DNA from: Elgaria multicarinata webbii
Lineage: Eukaryota; Chordata; Lepidosauria; Squamata; Anguidae
Direction of reading: 5' to 3'
Assembly: GCF_023053635.1 (NCBI RefSeq)
Contig: NC_086182.1
Coordinates: 37,242,001 to 37,306,000, forward strand
Length of the DNA: 64,000 nt
The position numbers were made by a program, and so were the translations under genes. Shown piece by piece: positions 12,150 to 23,479 of the stretch (positions within the stretch are counted from its first letter, which is position 1; every line of letters starts with the position of its first letter). A model generated the notes under the pieces. It saw only the letters and a list, made by a program, of their open reading frames with translations. It was not told where the DNA came from and ran no database searches.

Positions 12150-12900
12150 TGATCTGCGCAACCAGCAGCCGGGAGCCGCTCGGCTTCCTGCCCTCCCACT
12201 TCCTTTCCGGAGATTCACCAACCAGAGAATTTTTATGCCCCCCGTTTTTGGGTAGCGGCAGCGGAGCCTCCAGCCGGCCATCTTGGCGCCTTAGAAATAA
12301 AGCGGCGGCCCCAATATCATGTGCGCCTCGGCCAGGACCCCCCCGCAGCCGCCGCGCCGCCGCATCTGACCCCTCCCCGCCGTCCCCGCCCGCCCGGCGG
12401 CCTCCAGCAGCGCAGCCCCGCCCGCCCGGCCAGGATGCGCCGAGAAGACCCCCGGCTCCCGCTGCCGCCGCCGCTCTTGGCGCTGCTCCTGGCGCTGGGT
12501 GAGTCGCGCTGGCCGAGGGTTGGAGGGTCTGGCCCGCGAGCGCGGCAGGAGAGCGAGCCCCCCCCACTGCCCCGAGGGGGAGCGTACATTCGCGGGGGGG
12601 GGGCAGCAGCCCCAGCCCCTCCTTGGCGCCGCTGGGAATCAACACCGCGCGCGGCGCAGGGAAAGGTTGGGGCGGGGGCCGTTCCGCTTGGGGAGCGCCT
12701 TCTCCTGGCATGGTCGTGTGCCCCCTCCCCCCGCGCCGTTGCCGGCATCGAGTCCGCGGAGAAGCCCCCGCCTCGCGCTCCCCTGAGCGCGGCGGGGGGG
12801 GCATTTCTGGTGGGCCCGGAGAACGGGCCCTGCCGAGGAAAGCGCCGCTTGCCTGTCCCTGCTAGAGCTGGGCGAGCGCGGAGGCGGCATCCCCACCCCT
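12150..12900 (+). promoter_or_regulatory. SCN2B: CpG-rich promoter region of SCN2B
   Basis: A dense GC- and CpG-rich stretch covers the SCN2B start codon at 12435 and its flanks. It contains the YY1-like site listed separately. The transcription start is not determinable from sequence. Confidence 0.6.
12277..12286 (+). promoter_or_regulatory. YY1-like site GCCATCTTGG
   Basis: A match to the vertebrate YY1 core GCCATCTTG, lying about 150 bases upstream of the SCN2B start codon inside the CpG island, where such sites often sit at transcription starts. Binding is inference. Confidence 0.4.
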
Positions 12901-14927
12901 GCAGGTGGCAGAGGCGGCCCTGGCGAGGCGTTCCCTAGGGGCCGGTGGTGGTAGTGGAGGAAGCGAAGGCCCCCTGCCCAGGGGGGCCTTCTACCACTGG
13001 GCCTACGGTAGAAGAGTAGGACGGGGCAGGTAAGGGCACATCCTGCCTCCCACTGCCTGGCCTGAAAAGGGCTGTGGCCCACACCGGGCGGGGGGGACCC
13101 CCCCCGGAGCACAGGAGCAGTGGCCAGGCACCTGGACAGTGGAGGCACGCCGATAGCCAAGGCACAGCCCAGCGGAGACGCGCTCGGCTTGGTGCTGCTG
13201 CTGCTGCCGCTCGCCCTGGAGGAGACGCTCCCACTGGGAGAGCTGCTGGTACTGCTGAGGCAGCCAACGTGGCCACCTCGCTGCTGGTGCTGTCAGCCAA
13301 CATGGCCACCTTGCCGCTCACCCCCATCTCCAGAGCGTTCCCACAGATGCTAAAAAGCACCCACCGCAGCACAGAGCTTGGGAGTGGGGGGAACTCCCCC
13401 GTTCCAAGGCGTTGTGATTTGCACCTTTGCGACCAACGCTACTGGTCGCAAAGGTGCTTGCCGGACTCAGCAAGCGGCAGGGTGTGGTCCTGGGTTGGGT
13501 GGCTGCGGGGGTGACCTGGTGGGGCTGCGGGTGGGGCGGGATGAGCTGCTTGTCATGTGTGGAAGAGGAGGAGGCCCATGATGAGGCCGCTGTCTTCTCT
13601 TGGCAGTGCCAGGCAGCCCGGCCATGGAGGTGACGGCTCCGGCCACCATCTACGCCCTGAACGGCTCCTCCATCCGCCTCAGCTGCACTTTCAACTCCTG
13701 CTACCAGGTGGAAAAGAAGCAGTTCTCCCTCAACTGGACCTACCAGAGATGTGACAACTGCACAGAAGAGCCAGTGAGTGTCTGGCGCAGGGAGCTGAGG
13801 CTACCTCTTACCCTAACCCTAACCAAGCCCCAGGCGCGGTGCATTCACGTGTGGACCGGCTCCTCTCGGCCTGTTCGTAGGCCAGGCGCAGGGGGAGGGG
13901 CTGTTGCTGGCACCAAAGCCTGCCCAGAAGTTGACGCCTCTCATTCGGAAGCCCATGTAACATGTCCCAGATCGCAGGGGGCAGCAGCACGCAGGGCCCA
14001 CCAAGACGAACCCTGAGAGCCGAGGCCCAGCAAATCTAGACTGGCATGAGGGATCGCCATGATCAGGTTTGGATGGGGCGGCTCTGGCTCTGAGGCCCTC
14101 TGGGCGCCCCATCCATGGAAATGCACTCTGGCAGTGCTCAGAAGCACCCTCTCCATCTCCCCCTCCCCAGATCTTGCAGTTCAAACTGAAGGCGGTTCCC
14201 ATGGAGCTGAATCGCTTTGGGGATCGCGTGGAGTTCACCGGGAACCCCACCAAGAATGACGTCTCCTTTACCCTGCATGACGTGCAGCTGGACGACGAAG
14301 GGACCTACCACTGCTACGTGATGAACCCGCCCGACCGTCACAAGGGACATGGCAGGATCAGCCTCAGGGTCATCACGGAAGGTCAGTGCATATGCAGGTG
14401 GGGGAGGCACCTGGAAGCCCCTCCCTACCATGCTCCAGGCCAGATCTCAGTCCCACCCGCCCACCACCTTTCCTGTCCTGCCCAGGTGCCGGGCCCCAAG
14501 GAAGGCCTCCTCTAACCCGCCCCCCTGAAGCCCCCTCCTCTGGCAAACCACAGGCCTCCCCCCTTTCCCTTGGTTTCCAGACGCCTCTCCCCCACCCCGT
14601 GAGTCTTTTGGGGCCAGGCCTGCCTCACATGGGGAGGGGAGCCCAGCTGCTGGGAGAGTCGGCTGGCTGCCATCCTCCCATCCCCCCACTCCCGATGTGG
14701 CTGACCCTCCGGGCGGTGTCTCCACAGAGCCCCCCGAGCGCGATTCCACCGTGGCAGTGATCGTGGGAGCCACAGTGGGTGGCTTCCTGGCCGTGGTGAT
14801 CCTGGTGCTGGTCGCGGTCAAGTGCGTGCGGCGGAAGAAGCAGCAGCGGCTGAACACGGATGACCAGAAGACGGAGGATGAGGCCAAGACGGATGGTGAA
14901 GGCAACCCTGAGGAAGGCACCAAGTAG
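12435..14927 (+). CDS. SCN2B: Sodium channel beta-2 subunit, complete coding region in 4 exons
   Basis: Coding exons are 12435-12498, 13607-13773, 14171-14381 and 14728-14927, giving 213 residues (human 215); all junctions are GT-AG and in phase. Residues 1 to about 27 form a signal peptide and the mature chain starts near MEVTAPAT, as in human (MEVTVPAT). The V-type Ig domain has its disulfide pair at C48 and C125 (DEGTYHC). C53 in TFNSC is the counterpart of human C55, the residue known to form the disulfide with the channel alpha subunit. Other near-identical stretches are QFSLNWTYQRC and YVMNPPDRHKGHG. The juxtamembrane EEPPERDSTVAVIVGA, the membrane segment at about 157-178 and the tail end TDGEGNPEEGTK are close to human. 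The protein is a membrane subunit of voltage-gated sodium channels in neurons and heart. It lies in tandem with SCN4B, as in human. Confidence 0.97.
13421..13457. repeat. Perfect 15-bp inverted repeat with 7-base loop in SCN2B intron 1
   Basis: GCACCTTTGCGACCA at 13421-13435 is exactly complementary to TGGTCGCAAAGGTGC at 13443-13457. A 7-base spacer separates them. It lies 150 bases upstream of exon 2. Confidence 0.95.
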
Positions 14928-16975
14928 CGGGCGCCCTCCACAGGCCAGCCCCCGCCTGCCCCCCACCCATGCACTGCCTCTGAAGCAAGGATGCCACCCA
15001 CAGGGTCAGAGATCTTGAGGTCCCCTCTATGCCCCACCCTGGCCCCACATATCCCCCTGACATAGTGCTGCCTAGCTGGGCAGGGCTGCAGCAGAACCGA
15101 GAGCCTGGCCTCATGGAGTGCTTGTCTCTTGGGCCAATGTGGGGTTGCTTCTTGGGGGGGGGGGAGCTGCAGAAAGGCTGCACTTCCTGTTGCAGCTGGA
15201 GCTGGGGTGGGGAGCCCATTCTGGGTGCAGGGCCTCTAACAGGAAGGCTCCCCGCTGCCCCTGCTCTCTACTATGCCCCCTTCCAAGCCTTTTCCAGGAT
15301 GGTTTCAAGGCTTGCTCCTTGCCCCAGGAGCCCAGGCACAGGGGCATCCATGCAGGAAGCCCCGCCCAAAGGATTGCTCATGGGGGAGGTCTCTTGAGAA
15401 GGGGCAGTCCTGATGCCATGGGCTGGGTGGGGTGCTGAGAGGGTGAGCATCTGCATGAGGGGGAGGGGAGCATTCATGCTTGGAAGAGGAGGAGGCCAGG
15501 GGCTTTCCTCTCTGATGCAGAAACTGCCACTTCTCACCTGCCCCTACAAAAGCCAAGCACAACCCACAACTGCCAAGGCAACTCACTGCCAGGAGGGTGG
15601 GCGGGGTGAGAGGATGGCCCGTCCTGCTGGGCACCTTGTGGGGCCCCAGGGGACTGCCCCACCCCCAGCCTTTGCCAACTCGCACCTGGCACTGCTGGGG
15701 CAGGAGCTGCTCATTCCCAGCCCATCACCTGACCTGCTGACCTTCCCTCTGCACAGCACAGTGGGGGGGGGAGGTCTTTGGGAGTGGGGTGGGGGGGAGA
15801 ATGCTTTTTAATTGCCTGTGGGGGTTCCCAGATCGTTCTGCACATGGCCCTGGGCACGGTCATTGCTCTGAGCCCTGGAAGTGGCCAGGAGGCCTAGGTG
15901 GAATGGAAGGCCGGGTTCCTGCTTCCCTTCCTGGGCTCACCTTCCCCCAGGTGCTCCCCTGGTCTCTGCCAGGCCTCTGGCCATCCCTTCAGAACACACC
16001 TAACTGGCAGGTCAGGCCTGCCAGCTGCTTGCTGTCAAGAAAGCTCTCCCAGCTCTGGGCCTGGCAGGACTGGGTCAGGCTGCCTTGGGGCTTGGTGCAC
16101 CTTCTTGGCCCAGAAGGCAAGTCTCGGCCGCCTCCCCCACCCCCCATTGCCACTGCTGCTGACATGCAGCACCAGCTGGGCTCAAGGACTGGCAAGTGCC
16201 CCTGAAACCTTGGCCCCGCATGACCTGCTGCCATCCTTGTCCAAGAGGCCAGCTGGATCTCCGACCAAGGGGCTGCCGGCTGCCGGGCTCCTCCTGCACG
16301 CAGCCAGTCCCAGGGACCAAAGGAATGGGAACGACGCTCCCTGCAAGTCCCAGGGCTCCCCGTCCTGGTGGCCAGGGTGGGCCTCCCTCCCCTCCCTCCC
16401 CTTCCAGCTGCCTTGCTGCTGCCCTTGGTTTGCCTCGCTCCCTGCTAAGTGCCCCTGCAAAGCCCCCCTCCCACCCTGCCTCTGGACACAGAGCTGGCTG
16501 GTTGGCTGTCCTTCAGAGGAGAACAGGGAAGGCCCGTTCCCTGGGAAGCCCCCCTGCAGGGCGGGCCAGGGGCTCTGCTGGGTGGGCTGGCTTAGGGCCC
16601 TGGTTTGCCTGCAACTCCCTTGAGCTGGCTCTGCCTCTGGCTCCTTCCCCGGAATTGCACTGTACCGCCTGCTGGTCCGGCCAGCCACGTCTGTGGGCTC
16701 CCCCTCCTGCTCTTGCCACCCACCCGCCAGTCCACGATGCGGTGCCATCTTTCTGTTCTTTCTTGTTTTGCCAAGTCTGCAGTTTGGTTGTCACCAACGC
16801 CTCAGTATGGAATGGTCATATTGCTCTTTGTGCATATATACAGGAAACAATCCAGTTACTCACAATTTGCACTGACTGGTTTTTGCGCTGCGATGTATCG
16901 GACATAATTCCTTAGCCTGGGTCTGTCCAGGGGAATCAAAGAGTTGCGTGGAATAAAACAGAACACGCCTCTCGG
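14928..16975 (+). other. SCN2B: Probable SCN2B 3' untranslated region
   Basis: About 2 kb of GC-rich DNA lacks repeats and convincing open frames and ends at the first AATAAA. The last 250 bases turn AT-richer (around 16740-16950), as is common near 3' ends. Human SCN2B also has a long 3' UTR. Confidence 0.5.
16952..16957 (+). terminator. SCN2B: Candidate poly(A) signal AATAAA of SCN2B
   Basis: A canonical hexamer in GTGGAATAAAACAG. It is the first clear one on the + strand after the SCN2B stop. Confidence 0.5.
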
Positions 16976-17690
16976 GACGGCTGTGGCTTCCTCTCTTTCT
17001 TGGGGCGGCTGGACAGTGGGCAGACGAATGGATCCCTCCCTCAGCCTGACTGGCATAGACCTGGCGGCCTCTGGGGGATTCCCATGGACTCCTGGCTTCT
17101 GGATGGCAGGTGGAGAGGTCCTGGGGGCTTTCTGGTCCACCCCACCCCACCTAGAGGCAAGGGCAATAGGAGGCTTTACTTCTAGAGCACGTGCAGAGTG
17201 CCTTTCAATCATCACTGCCTGCTCTGCTCATCTAGGATTAGGGCTTTCCCCTGCGGTGGTGTCTCAAGGCTCCTGCTGGAGCCCAGCTGTGCTGGGTCTA
17301 GTCACAACCTTCTCTCTCAGCTCCCCTGCGGTTCCCTTGAGCCAAAGCAGCCGGGGGCAGCAGGCGGCCTCCGTCCTGGCAACTCAGCCTGTGACAAAGG
17401 GCGACCAGGAACACTTTGGGACGCGGCTGTGGGGAGGACCGGGAGGTGACAGCCTCTTGCTGAACTGGCGCCACTGGAAGCTTTGGAATTTGTGCCTTGA
17501 GCATTCTCGGGCAAAGGCCTTTGGGTCTGGGGCACGAGTGGTGCTGGAAGGGCATACTTCCCTCCAGCCCGAGGAGAGAGATAGACCCCTCTGTAACTGG
17601 AGAAGCCCCTGGATGCCAGGCGTCAGGTGAAGTTGCTCTTCATGCAGTACTGGTGAAATCAGAAACTACTGGAGGTGGGCAGGAGGCAGC
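16976..17690. other. Intergenic stretch after SCN2B
   Basis: GC-rich DNA with no recognised gene or repeat. Overlapping open frames are short and lack supporting motifs. Confidence 0.4.
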
Positions 17691-17704
17691 CTTTCAACAC
17701 GCAC

Positions 17705-17998
17705 AGGGTGGGGGTGGCTCTAGGAACATAAAGAGCCCGGCTGGATCCAAGAGGATCAGGCCCCTGCAGGCCATCTGCTCCCACAGTGGCCGAACATCCC
17801 CACAAGCTCCTGATCCACAGCTCAATGAGAGAGAACCCAGGCATTGCACGCAGGAGATCGCAGTCTCGATCTAAGCCCAGGTCCGGCTAAGCCACAATCC
17901 CGCCTGAAACCCTGGAGTGCTGCTGCTGCCAGCCAGTGTCGACAACACTGGGCTAGATGGACCAAGGCTCTGCCTCCGTATGAGGCAGCTTCCTATGC
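17705..17998 (+). mobile_element. SINE-like repeat, partial
   Basis: Contains GGGCTAGATGGACCAAGGCT and GAGGCAGCTTCCTATG, the 3' end typical of a MIR-related tRNA-derived SINE common in squamates. The upstream part includes GGCCATCTGCTCCCAC and may belong to a second, independent fragment. A similar, more complete copy is at 32120-32365. Confidence 0.55.
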
Positions 17999-18179
17999 GC
18001 CGATGGCACTTGCCTGAAAGCCCCCTGCCACTGGTCGTGGAGGCCACACATAGCCTTCTTGGCCAGTAGCCAAGGAGAGCTGCCGCTGCCTCCTCCCCCC
18101 TAATCACCTGAAAGAGAAAGGGAAAGGTAAGGTAGGGCGCCCGCCCTGCTAACCTGACCAGGCCCCCTCTTTCGGCACT

Positions 18180-19380
18180 TCTCTCCACCTGGGCAGCCGC
18201 TGGCGCTGCAAAAGGCAGCAGCTCGGGCGATGCGGCCTGCAAGGTTTTCCCTCGGGGCCGCCAGGTCGCAGTTATCCAAGGCGCGCCGGGAGCAGCTCTC
18301 CTGGACGCGGCAGACGCGGCGCGCGGGTTGCTCCGCAGCCCGGGGACCCGCGCGGGAGGCCGCTTCCTTCCTTCCTTCCTTCCTTCGCGAGGGCGCCGCG
18401 GCTCTTGCTCTGAGCAGCGGCAGGCTGGCAGGCAGGCCGGCAGGTAGGCCGGCGCCGAGGGCCGCGACCCCCCTCTGCAACCCGCGGCCGATCCAGCCCC
18501 TTCCCAGGCCGGGCGGAGGGAGGCTGCGCGACCCCCGAGGGCGGCGGGAAAAGGCCAGATCCCCGGGGCAGAGGCGCCCCCGGACGGGAGGCGGGCCGAT
18601 TGCCGCGCTCCAGCGGCTCGCCCCGAAGGGACGCTCCGGGAAGGGCGCCTGGCGCTGCGCTCGGCTCCCGGGCGGACGAGGGGCGGAGCGGAGCGGAGCG
18701 GCGTCTCGCTGGCGGCGGGCTGAGCGCTCCTCGGCTCAGTCGCGGCTGCCTCTGGGCCGGCCGGCCGGCCTCGCCCCCTCGCGCCGCTCTCCCGCGGCGG
18801 CTCCGCAGAGGCAACTCTCCCGCGGCCGGCCGGCCAAAGACCACTCGTCGGAGGGCGGCTGCGGGGGCTCTCTGGGCCCGGCGGCGCCTTTGCCTCCCCC
18901 CCGCGCCGAACTTTCCCCGCTGTCCCGTCGGAACAGAAGAGGCTGCGGACCCCGGGGAGGACGGGAGCGCGCGGGGGCGCCGGGGCAGGGAGGGCCTCCC
19001 GCAGCCCGGACGGTCCCGCCCGGAGCAGCGCGGCCCACCCTCGCCGGGTCGGTCTGCCTGCCTTTCTTTCCAGGCGGCGTAGTCTCAGCCGCGGGGAGGA
19101 CCAGCCGCGCTGGAGGTGCCAGGTGCGCCTGCTGGATCCGCGGACTGGCGCAGGCGGGGCTCCGGGCTCCCCGCGCGGGGACCTTTTCTGCCTCGTCAGC
19201 ATGCCGAGGGACAGCCCCCACGCCCAGCCGGCCTCAGAGAGAGGCCAGCGGCCAGAGCCCGCGATGCGCGGCAGCCCGCCTTCCTCTGCCCCGCCCCGAC
19301 GCTCGCTGGCCTTGAATCGCCCCCCAGGTCGCGCGTGGCGGTGGCCTCGGAGACGGGCCTGTTAGGCCTGGCTCAAATGA
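18180..19380. promoter_or_regulatory. Orphan CpG island between SCN2B and SCN4B
   Basis: About 1.2 kb is extremely GC- and CpG-rich on both strands, as dense as the promoters of the known genes, yet it lies about 4.4 kb upstream of SCN4B exon 1 and about 1.2 kb past the SCN2B poly(A) signal. It contains a (CTTC) run near 18368. The long open frames on both strands are of low-complexity composition. It could be an unannotated lncRNA promoter, an alternative SCN4B promoter or an enhancer-type island. Confidence 0.6.
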
Positions 19381-19399
19381 AGCCAAGTGGCTGAAAGGG

Positions 19400-20307
19400 G
19401 TGGTTGCTTCCATTTTAGGGAGGGGTGTGTGTGAGCATCTGAGAGACTGAATGAGGCTTTTGGGGGAGGGCGTGCGTGGAGAGGTATTTGCGTTTTGTTA
19501 AACTGCCTGGGCAGGGAGCTGAGACGTGCTCCCTCAGTCTGGGGAGAGGCCTACCCCCCCTTTGAAAGAAACACTCGGCTGCCGAGAGCCTCGGAGGAGC
19601 TCCTGAGTCCAGCCGTCTCTCCCCAGGCTGCTCCCCGCAACCCTTTGAGGGGAGGCCACGTGACACAACAAACGCTCTGCCTGGGTGGTCGCTTCACGCA
19701 TGCCGGTCCTCACTTGAGGCTGCATCCATCTCGCGTTGAATGCCGGTGCCTGACTTCACTTGCCCTCTGGGCTGGGGGGCGGGGAGGGCAACGGAGGCCG
19801 GAGTGCAGGAAGGGGCAACCGTCTCCATCCTTACCCACTGAAGGGATGCTCAAGCGAGATGCCAGAGTGCTTTGCCCACCTCACCACCCACAGCGTTGCA
19901 GAGGGGGCCTAGAGAACATTACAAATGAAAATTGGACGGAGCGACGGGTGCAGGCTGGGCAGGCATTGGAGGTGACTCAAAGCCAAGGGCAGGCGAGCAG
20001 CTGGGATTGACTCTGCTGCCTGCCCACCCACCCCCACTCTCAGAATAGCCCTAGGAAGCAACATGAGTCTCCCAGCTCCCCCCATCCCTCCCTCCCTCCC
20101 TCCCTCCGGCGGAAGGAGCCCAGATCTCTGGTTTCCTGCCACATTGGGAAGGTGACACCTGTCTGCAGGAGCTGAGAGCATCCGATCCAGAGATGCTTGG
20201 CTTTTCTTGGAATCAAAGCCCCTGCACCTGGTGCCCAACTCAGCAGAAAGGAGACCTTGTAAAAGCATCTGTCTTTCAACACCCCCTGGGAAGGGACGTG
20301 AAGGGGG

Positions 20308-20343
<36 letters not shown>

Positions 20344-21290
20344 GGGCGGGGGCAGTCAGCAGGAAGTGTGCTGGAGCAGTTGCTGCGAAGTCTTCTTGAG
20401 CAAGTGGCAGGTTCTTAGCCTGGTAGGCTTGGCCGGGGGCTTTACTTAAGTCAGGGCACAGCCCCATGAGTATTAAAGAAGGTTGTTTCTTTGAGCATGC
20501 ACAGAGTAGCTTTCCCTCCAACATCTGGAGTTAATGCCTTTATCATAACCCCACAAGGACCCAAACAGCTGGTGCCACATTCAGGTTTCGGAGGGCCCTT
20601 GGCAAGGCCCCCTCCCCGAGCCCCCCTCTCTAAGAGAACCTGCCTTCTCGCTGTCGCCATGGTCACCAGCTGCTCTGGCTCCTTGCCCTCTTTCTCCTTA
20701 GGGCTCCCACTCACTTCCCTGACAGGCAGGGAGGCCAGGTGGCCCCTCTGGTGCCTGCTTCTCACACCACCACTGTCTGGGCTCAAGTGAGCAGCAGGAG
20801 AACAAGCGGGTGGCATGGTGAAGAGGGGGGTGGGCAAGTCCACGGGGCACTTGCCAGAGGGGCCCTGCTGGGATGTGGCCTCTCCCTGGTGCCAGCCCTG
20901 CCAGCATCCTGGGCGACCATCCTGGCCCCCCCTGACCTCCGTACCTCTTGAGGACGTTGTGACGTCAGCACTTCTCTGAGCACCTGCTGGACTTGCTCGT
21001 TGGCCCACTTCTATTTTTGCACCTTGTGATCAATCAGAGGCAGCGCCTGGAAGGCTCCCTGGAGGATCACGTGCCTCAGCCCTTGCACCTGGCACCTGTG
21101 AGGGGTACATGCCCCCCCTCTTCCCATCAAGGTGCACGCTGACCTCCAAAACCAGAGCGACAGCAGAAAGGGCCGGGCCGGGTGTGTGTGTCTCCTCTGG
21201 CCTCTTTTGTCCTGCTCAGGAGCCTCCTGGAGAGGCCCGGCTGGGCCCAGGCCACTAGCCGTTGGCAGAGGCCAGGCGCCAGGCTAGTGG
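19400..21290. other. Intergenic stretch without recognised gene
   Basis: Holds a (CCCT) run near 20084-20107 and a (GT)n microsatellite at 20310-20341. No exon-like sequence with family similarity was seen. Confidence 0.4.
20310..20341 (+). repeat. (GT)n microsatellite
   Basis: About 16 uninterrupted GT units, seen directly. Confidence 0.95.
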
Positions 21291-21299
21291 TCTGGCCCA

Positions 21300-21437
21300 A
21301 CACCATGGATGGCTTTTTATCGCTATTGTAATCAGCGTTGTTTTTAATAGCGTACTTTGAATGTGAGTTTTAATATTTATGTGCAAACCCCTTAAAGGTG
21401 TTGCTATATTAAGCAGTATATAAGTATTATTAATAAA
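21300..21437 (+). mobile_element. L2-clade LINE 3' tail
   Basis: An AT-rich block in an otherwise GC-rich region ends in GCAGTATATAAGTATTATTA followed by ATAAAA. This matches the usual L2-type ending (cggtatataaat, then A-rich repeats). Only the tail is present. Confidence 0.5.
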
Positions 21438-22100
21438 AGGAAGAAATGGATGCGCGCTCTTGTGAATCTCTGCCATCCAGACCGCAGAGCCTGGAAAAGC
21501 CGAGTCGGAGGGTGCACAGAGAGCCGACCTTGGGAAGGTGCTGAAGCAACTCCCGCTCCTCCGCGACCAAGCCAAGCCAGCGCCGGGGAGCGGGAGGGGG
21601 TGTGGGTGTGGGGCGAGAGGCCACCTGGGACCCTGGTTTCAATCGCGCAGGGAAAGGCAGCCACGAGTGGGGTGGGGGGGCGGCGGGGGGGGGATAACCT
21701 CGCCAGCTTCCACCTTCTGCCGAGCGGTTGCCCAGAAGGGCCCCTTCCTGTCCACAGCAGAGGAGGCTTGCGGGCCCATTCAGGACACCCGGCCTTCGGG
21801 TTCAGAGCTGTGGGGCGTCTGGGCCCGTTAGCACTTGAACCCGCGCCCAGCTTGCCAGGCGGCAGAGGAGTAGCCAACGGCTGGCCTTCCCTCGCCGGCG
21901 CCGGCTTCCTTGCCCTGCAGTCCCACCTAGGGCGGCTCTCCGCAGTGGTAATCCTGCACCACTGGGATGCAGGCAGTGCCCCCCCCCCCCCACGCAGAGC
22001 CGGTGGCAGCGTGCTTGCAGCGAGTTTTTGGCAGCGGGACAAGGCCTCCCTTCGCAGCGCAAGCCCTGAGTCATGGCTCCGTGCAGCTTTCAGAGCTGCT

Positions 22101-22124
22101 GCAGCGGCGGCGGCGGCGGCGGCT

Positions 22125-22153
<29 letters not shown>
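22101..22153 (+). repeat. Compound (CGG)6 and (CAG)9 trinucleotide repeat
   Basis: Six CGG units at 22105-22122 are followed by nine CAG units at 22126-22152. The tract lies in CpG-rich DNA about 1.6 kb upstream of the SCN4B start codon. Confidence 0.9.
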
Positions 22154-22155
<2 letters not shown>

Positions 22156-23479
22156 CGGCGGCGCTCTCGGCCCTTCCCCACCTCCGGCTTCAGCGGCCTT
22201 TCAGTAAACCAGCCATGGAGACAGCCCCGCAGCCTCTCTCCGCAGGAACTGCGCTCTCATGGCGGCGGCGGGGAAGGAATGATGCGAGCAAGCAGCGCCC
22301 ACCCCCACCCCGTCCCGCGGGAATGCTGCTGCTGGGTCTGGGCGACGCGGCTGCCCGTTCGGCGCTCGTGCGCAGGCCCGCGCCATCAAGGCACGGAGGC
22401 TGAACCAGGCCCGGGTCGTCGGAGAGGCCTGGAGGGCAGCCTGGAGAGCCCCCTGGGCGTCAGGGCTTCCCATGAGGCCCCCTCACGCCCCGGGCCGGTC
22501 TGGGCTGCCACGGCATTCCATCCGCCTCTCTTGCCCTGCTTCGGGAGACGGAGCAGCCAACCCCGTGGAGGAGCAGGGCTGGGCAGCCGGGGCTTCTCCG
22601 GGCTGCCGTGTCCCCCCCCCGGCTTTCATGGGAGCCCCCCGCTTTCAGGCTTGTCCTCACCCGCAGGAAGCCCCACTCTGGATGGGCGCTCCATGGCCAG
22701 GCCCGAGATGGAGCTCCGCGGGGTGAGGGGGGAGAACGTGCCCAAGGCAGGGCTCTAAGGAGCGGGGGCGGCTCTGGGGGAATGTGCGCTGGGCAATGCT
22801 TGGAGGGCTCGTCCATGCCGGGACTCCGCCGCTCCGCTGCTCCTGGAGCCCCCAGCCCGCCCGCGGAGGCCCTGCAGGGCAACCCAGGGGCTGCTCCGCC
22901 GCCTTCTGCCGCAGCTTGTCCTGGCGTGGGAGGGCCCCGGCTCAGGGAGAGAGGCCCTGCGTGGCTTGCAGCCCCCCTGCCAGTCCGTGTGGACAAAGTG
23001 GGCTGGACGACCCAGGCGGGACTGATTCAGTTCAAGGCCTCGCCGGACTCCCGAAGGCCTGCCTGGATCTGGGGTTTTGCCCTTCTCCTAGCCCAGGGCC
23101 CGGGCCTGCGCTGAATGACGTCCCGCCAAGGCGAGCTGGGCTTGTTACGGGCACCGAGCCGCAGTCTCGGAAAAGGAGCCCAGCTGCCGCCAGCTGGGGC
23201 CGAATGTGCCACCGGCAGCGGGGAGCGACTCCGCGCCAAGCGAGCTGGAAGAGAGGTCTGGAACTCGCACCACGTGGAGCCCCTGGAATGAAGGAGGCGG
23301 TTCTGCCCTTTTCCCGGAGGAGGGATGCGGCTGGCCCAGGTCCCGCGTGGTCTTCCTACACCCCGCTAAACTGACCCCCCCCCCCGAAGCGTCCTTCCCG
23401 CTGGCTTCAGTCCCTCGGCGCTCAGAGGCCTCACGGGCTGTCCGGAGAGCCCCCTCGCCCCCCTCCACCGGGCTTGCAG

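Noticed and set aside
13809-13828. Interstitial telomere-like repeat (CCCTAACCCTAACC) in SCN2B intron 2
   Set aside because: Only about two and a half units, too short to distinguish from chance. A GGGGTT run near 49610 is also not telomeric.
17871-19315. Long overlapping open frames on both strands (443 and 361 codons) in the CpG island
   Set aside because: Both are Arg/Pro/Ala/Gly-rich, the usual shadow of a CpG island, and no family motif is visible in either.
21450-22403. Long + strand open frame (317 codons) with a poly-alanine run
   Set aside because: It is open because of GC-rich composition and the CGG/CAG repeats. It shows no domain, no signal of codon constraint, and the frame overlaps other equally long frames.
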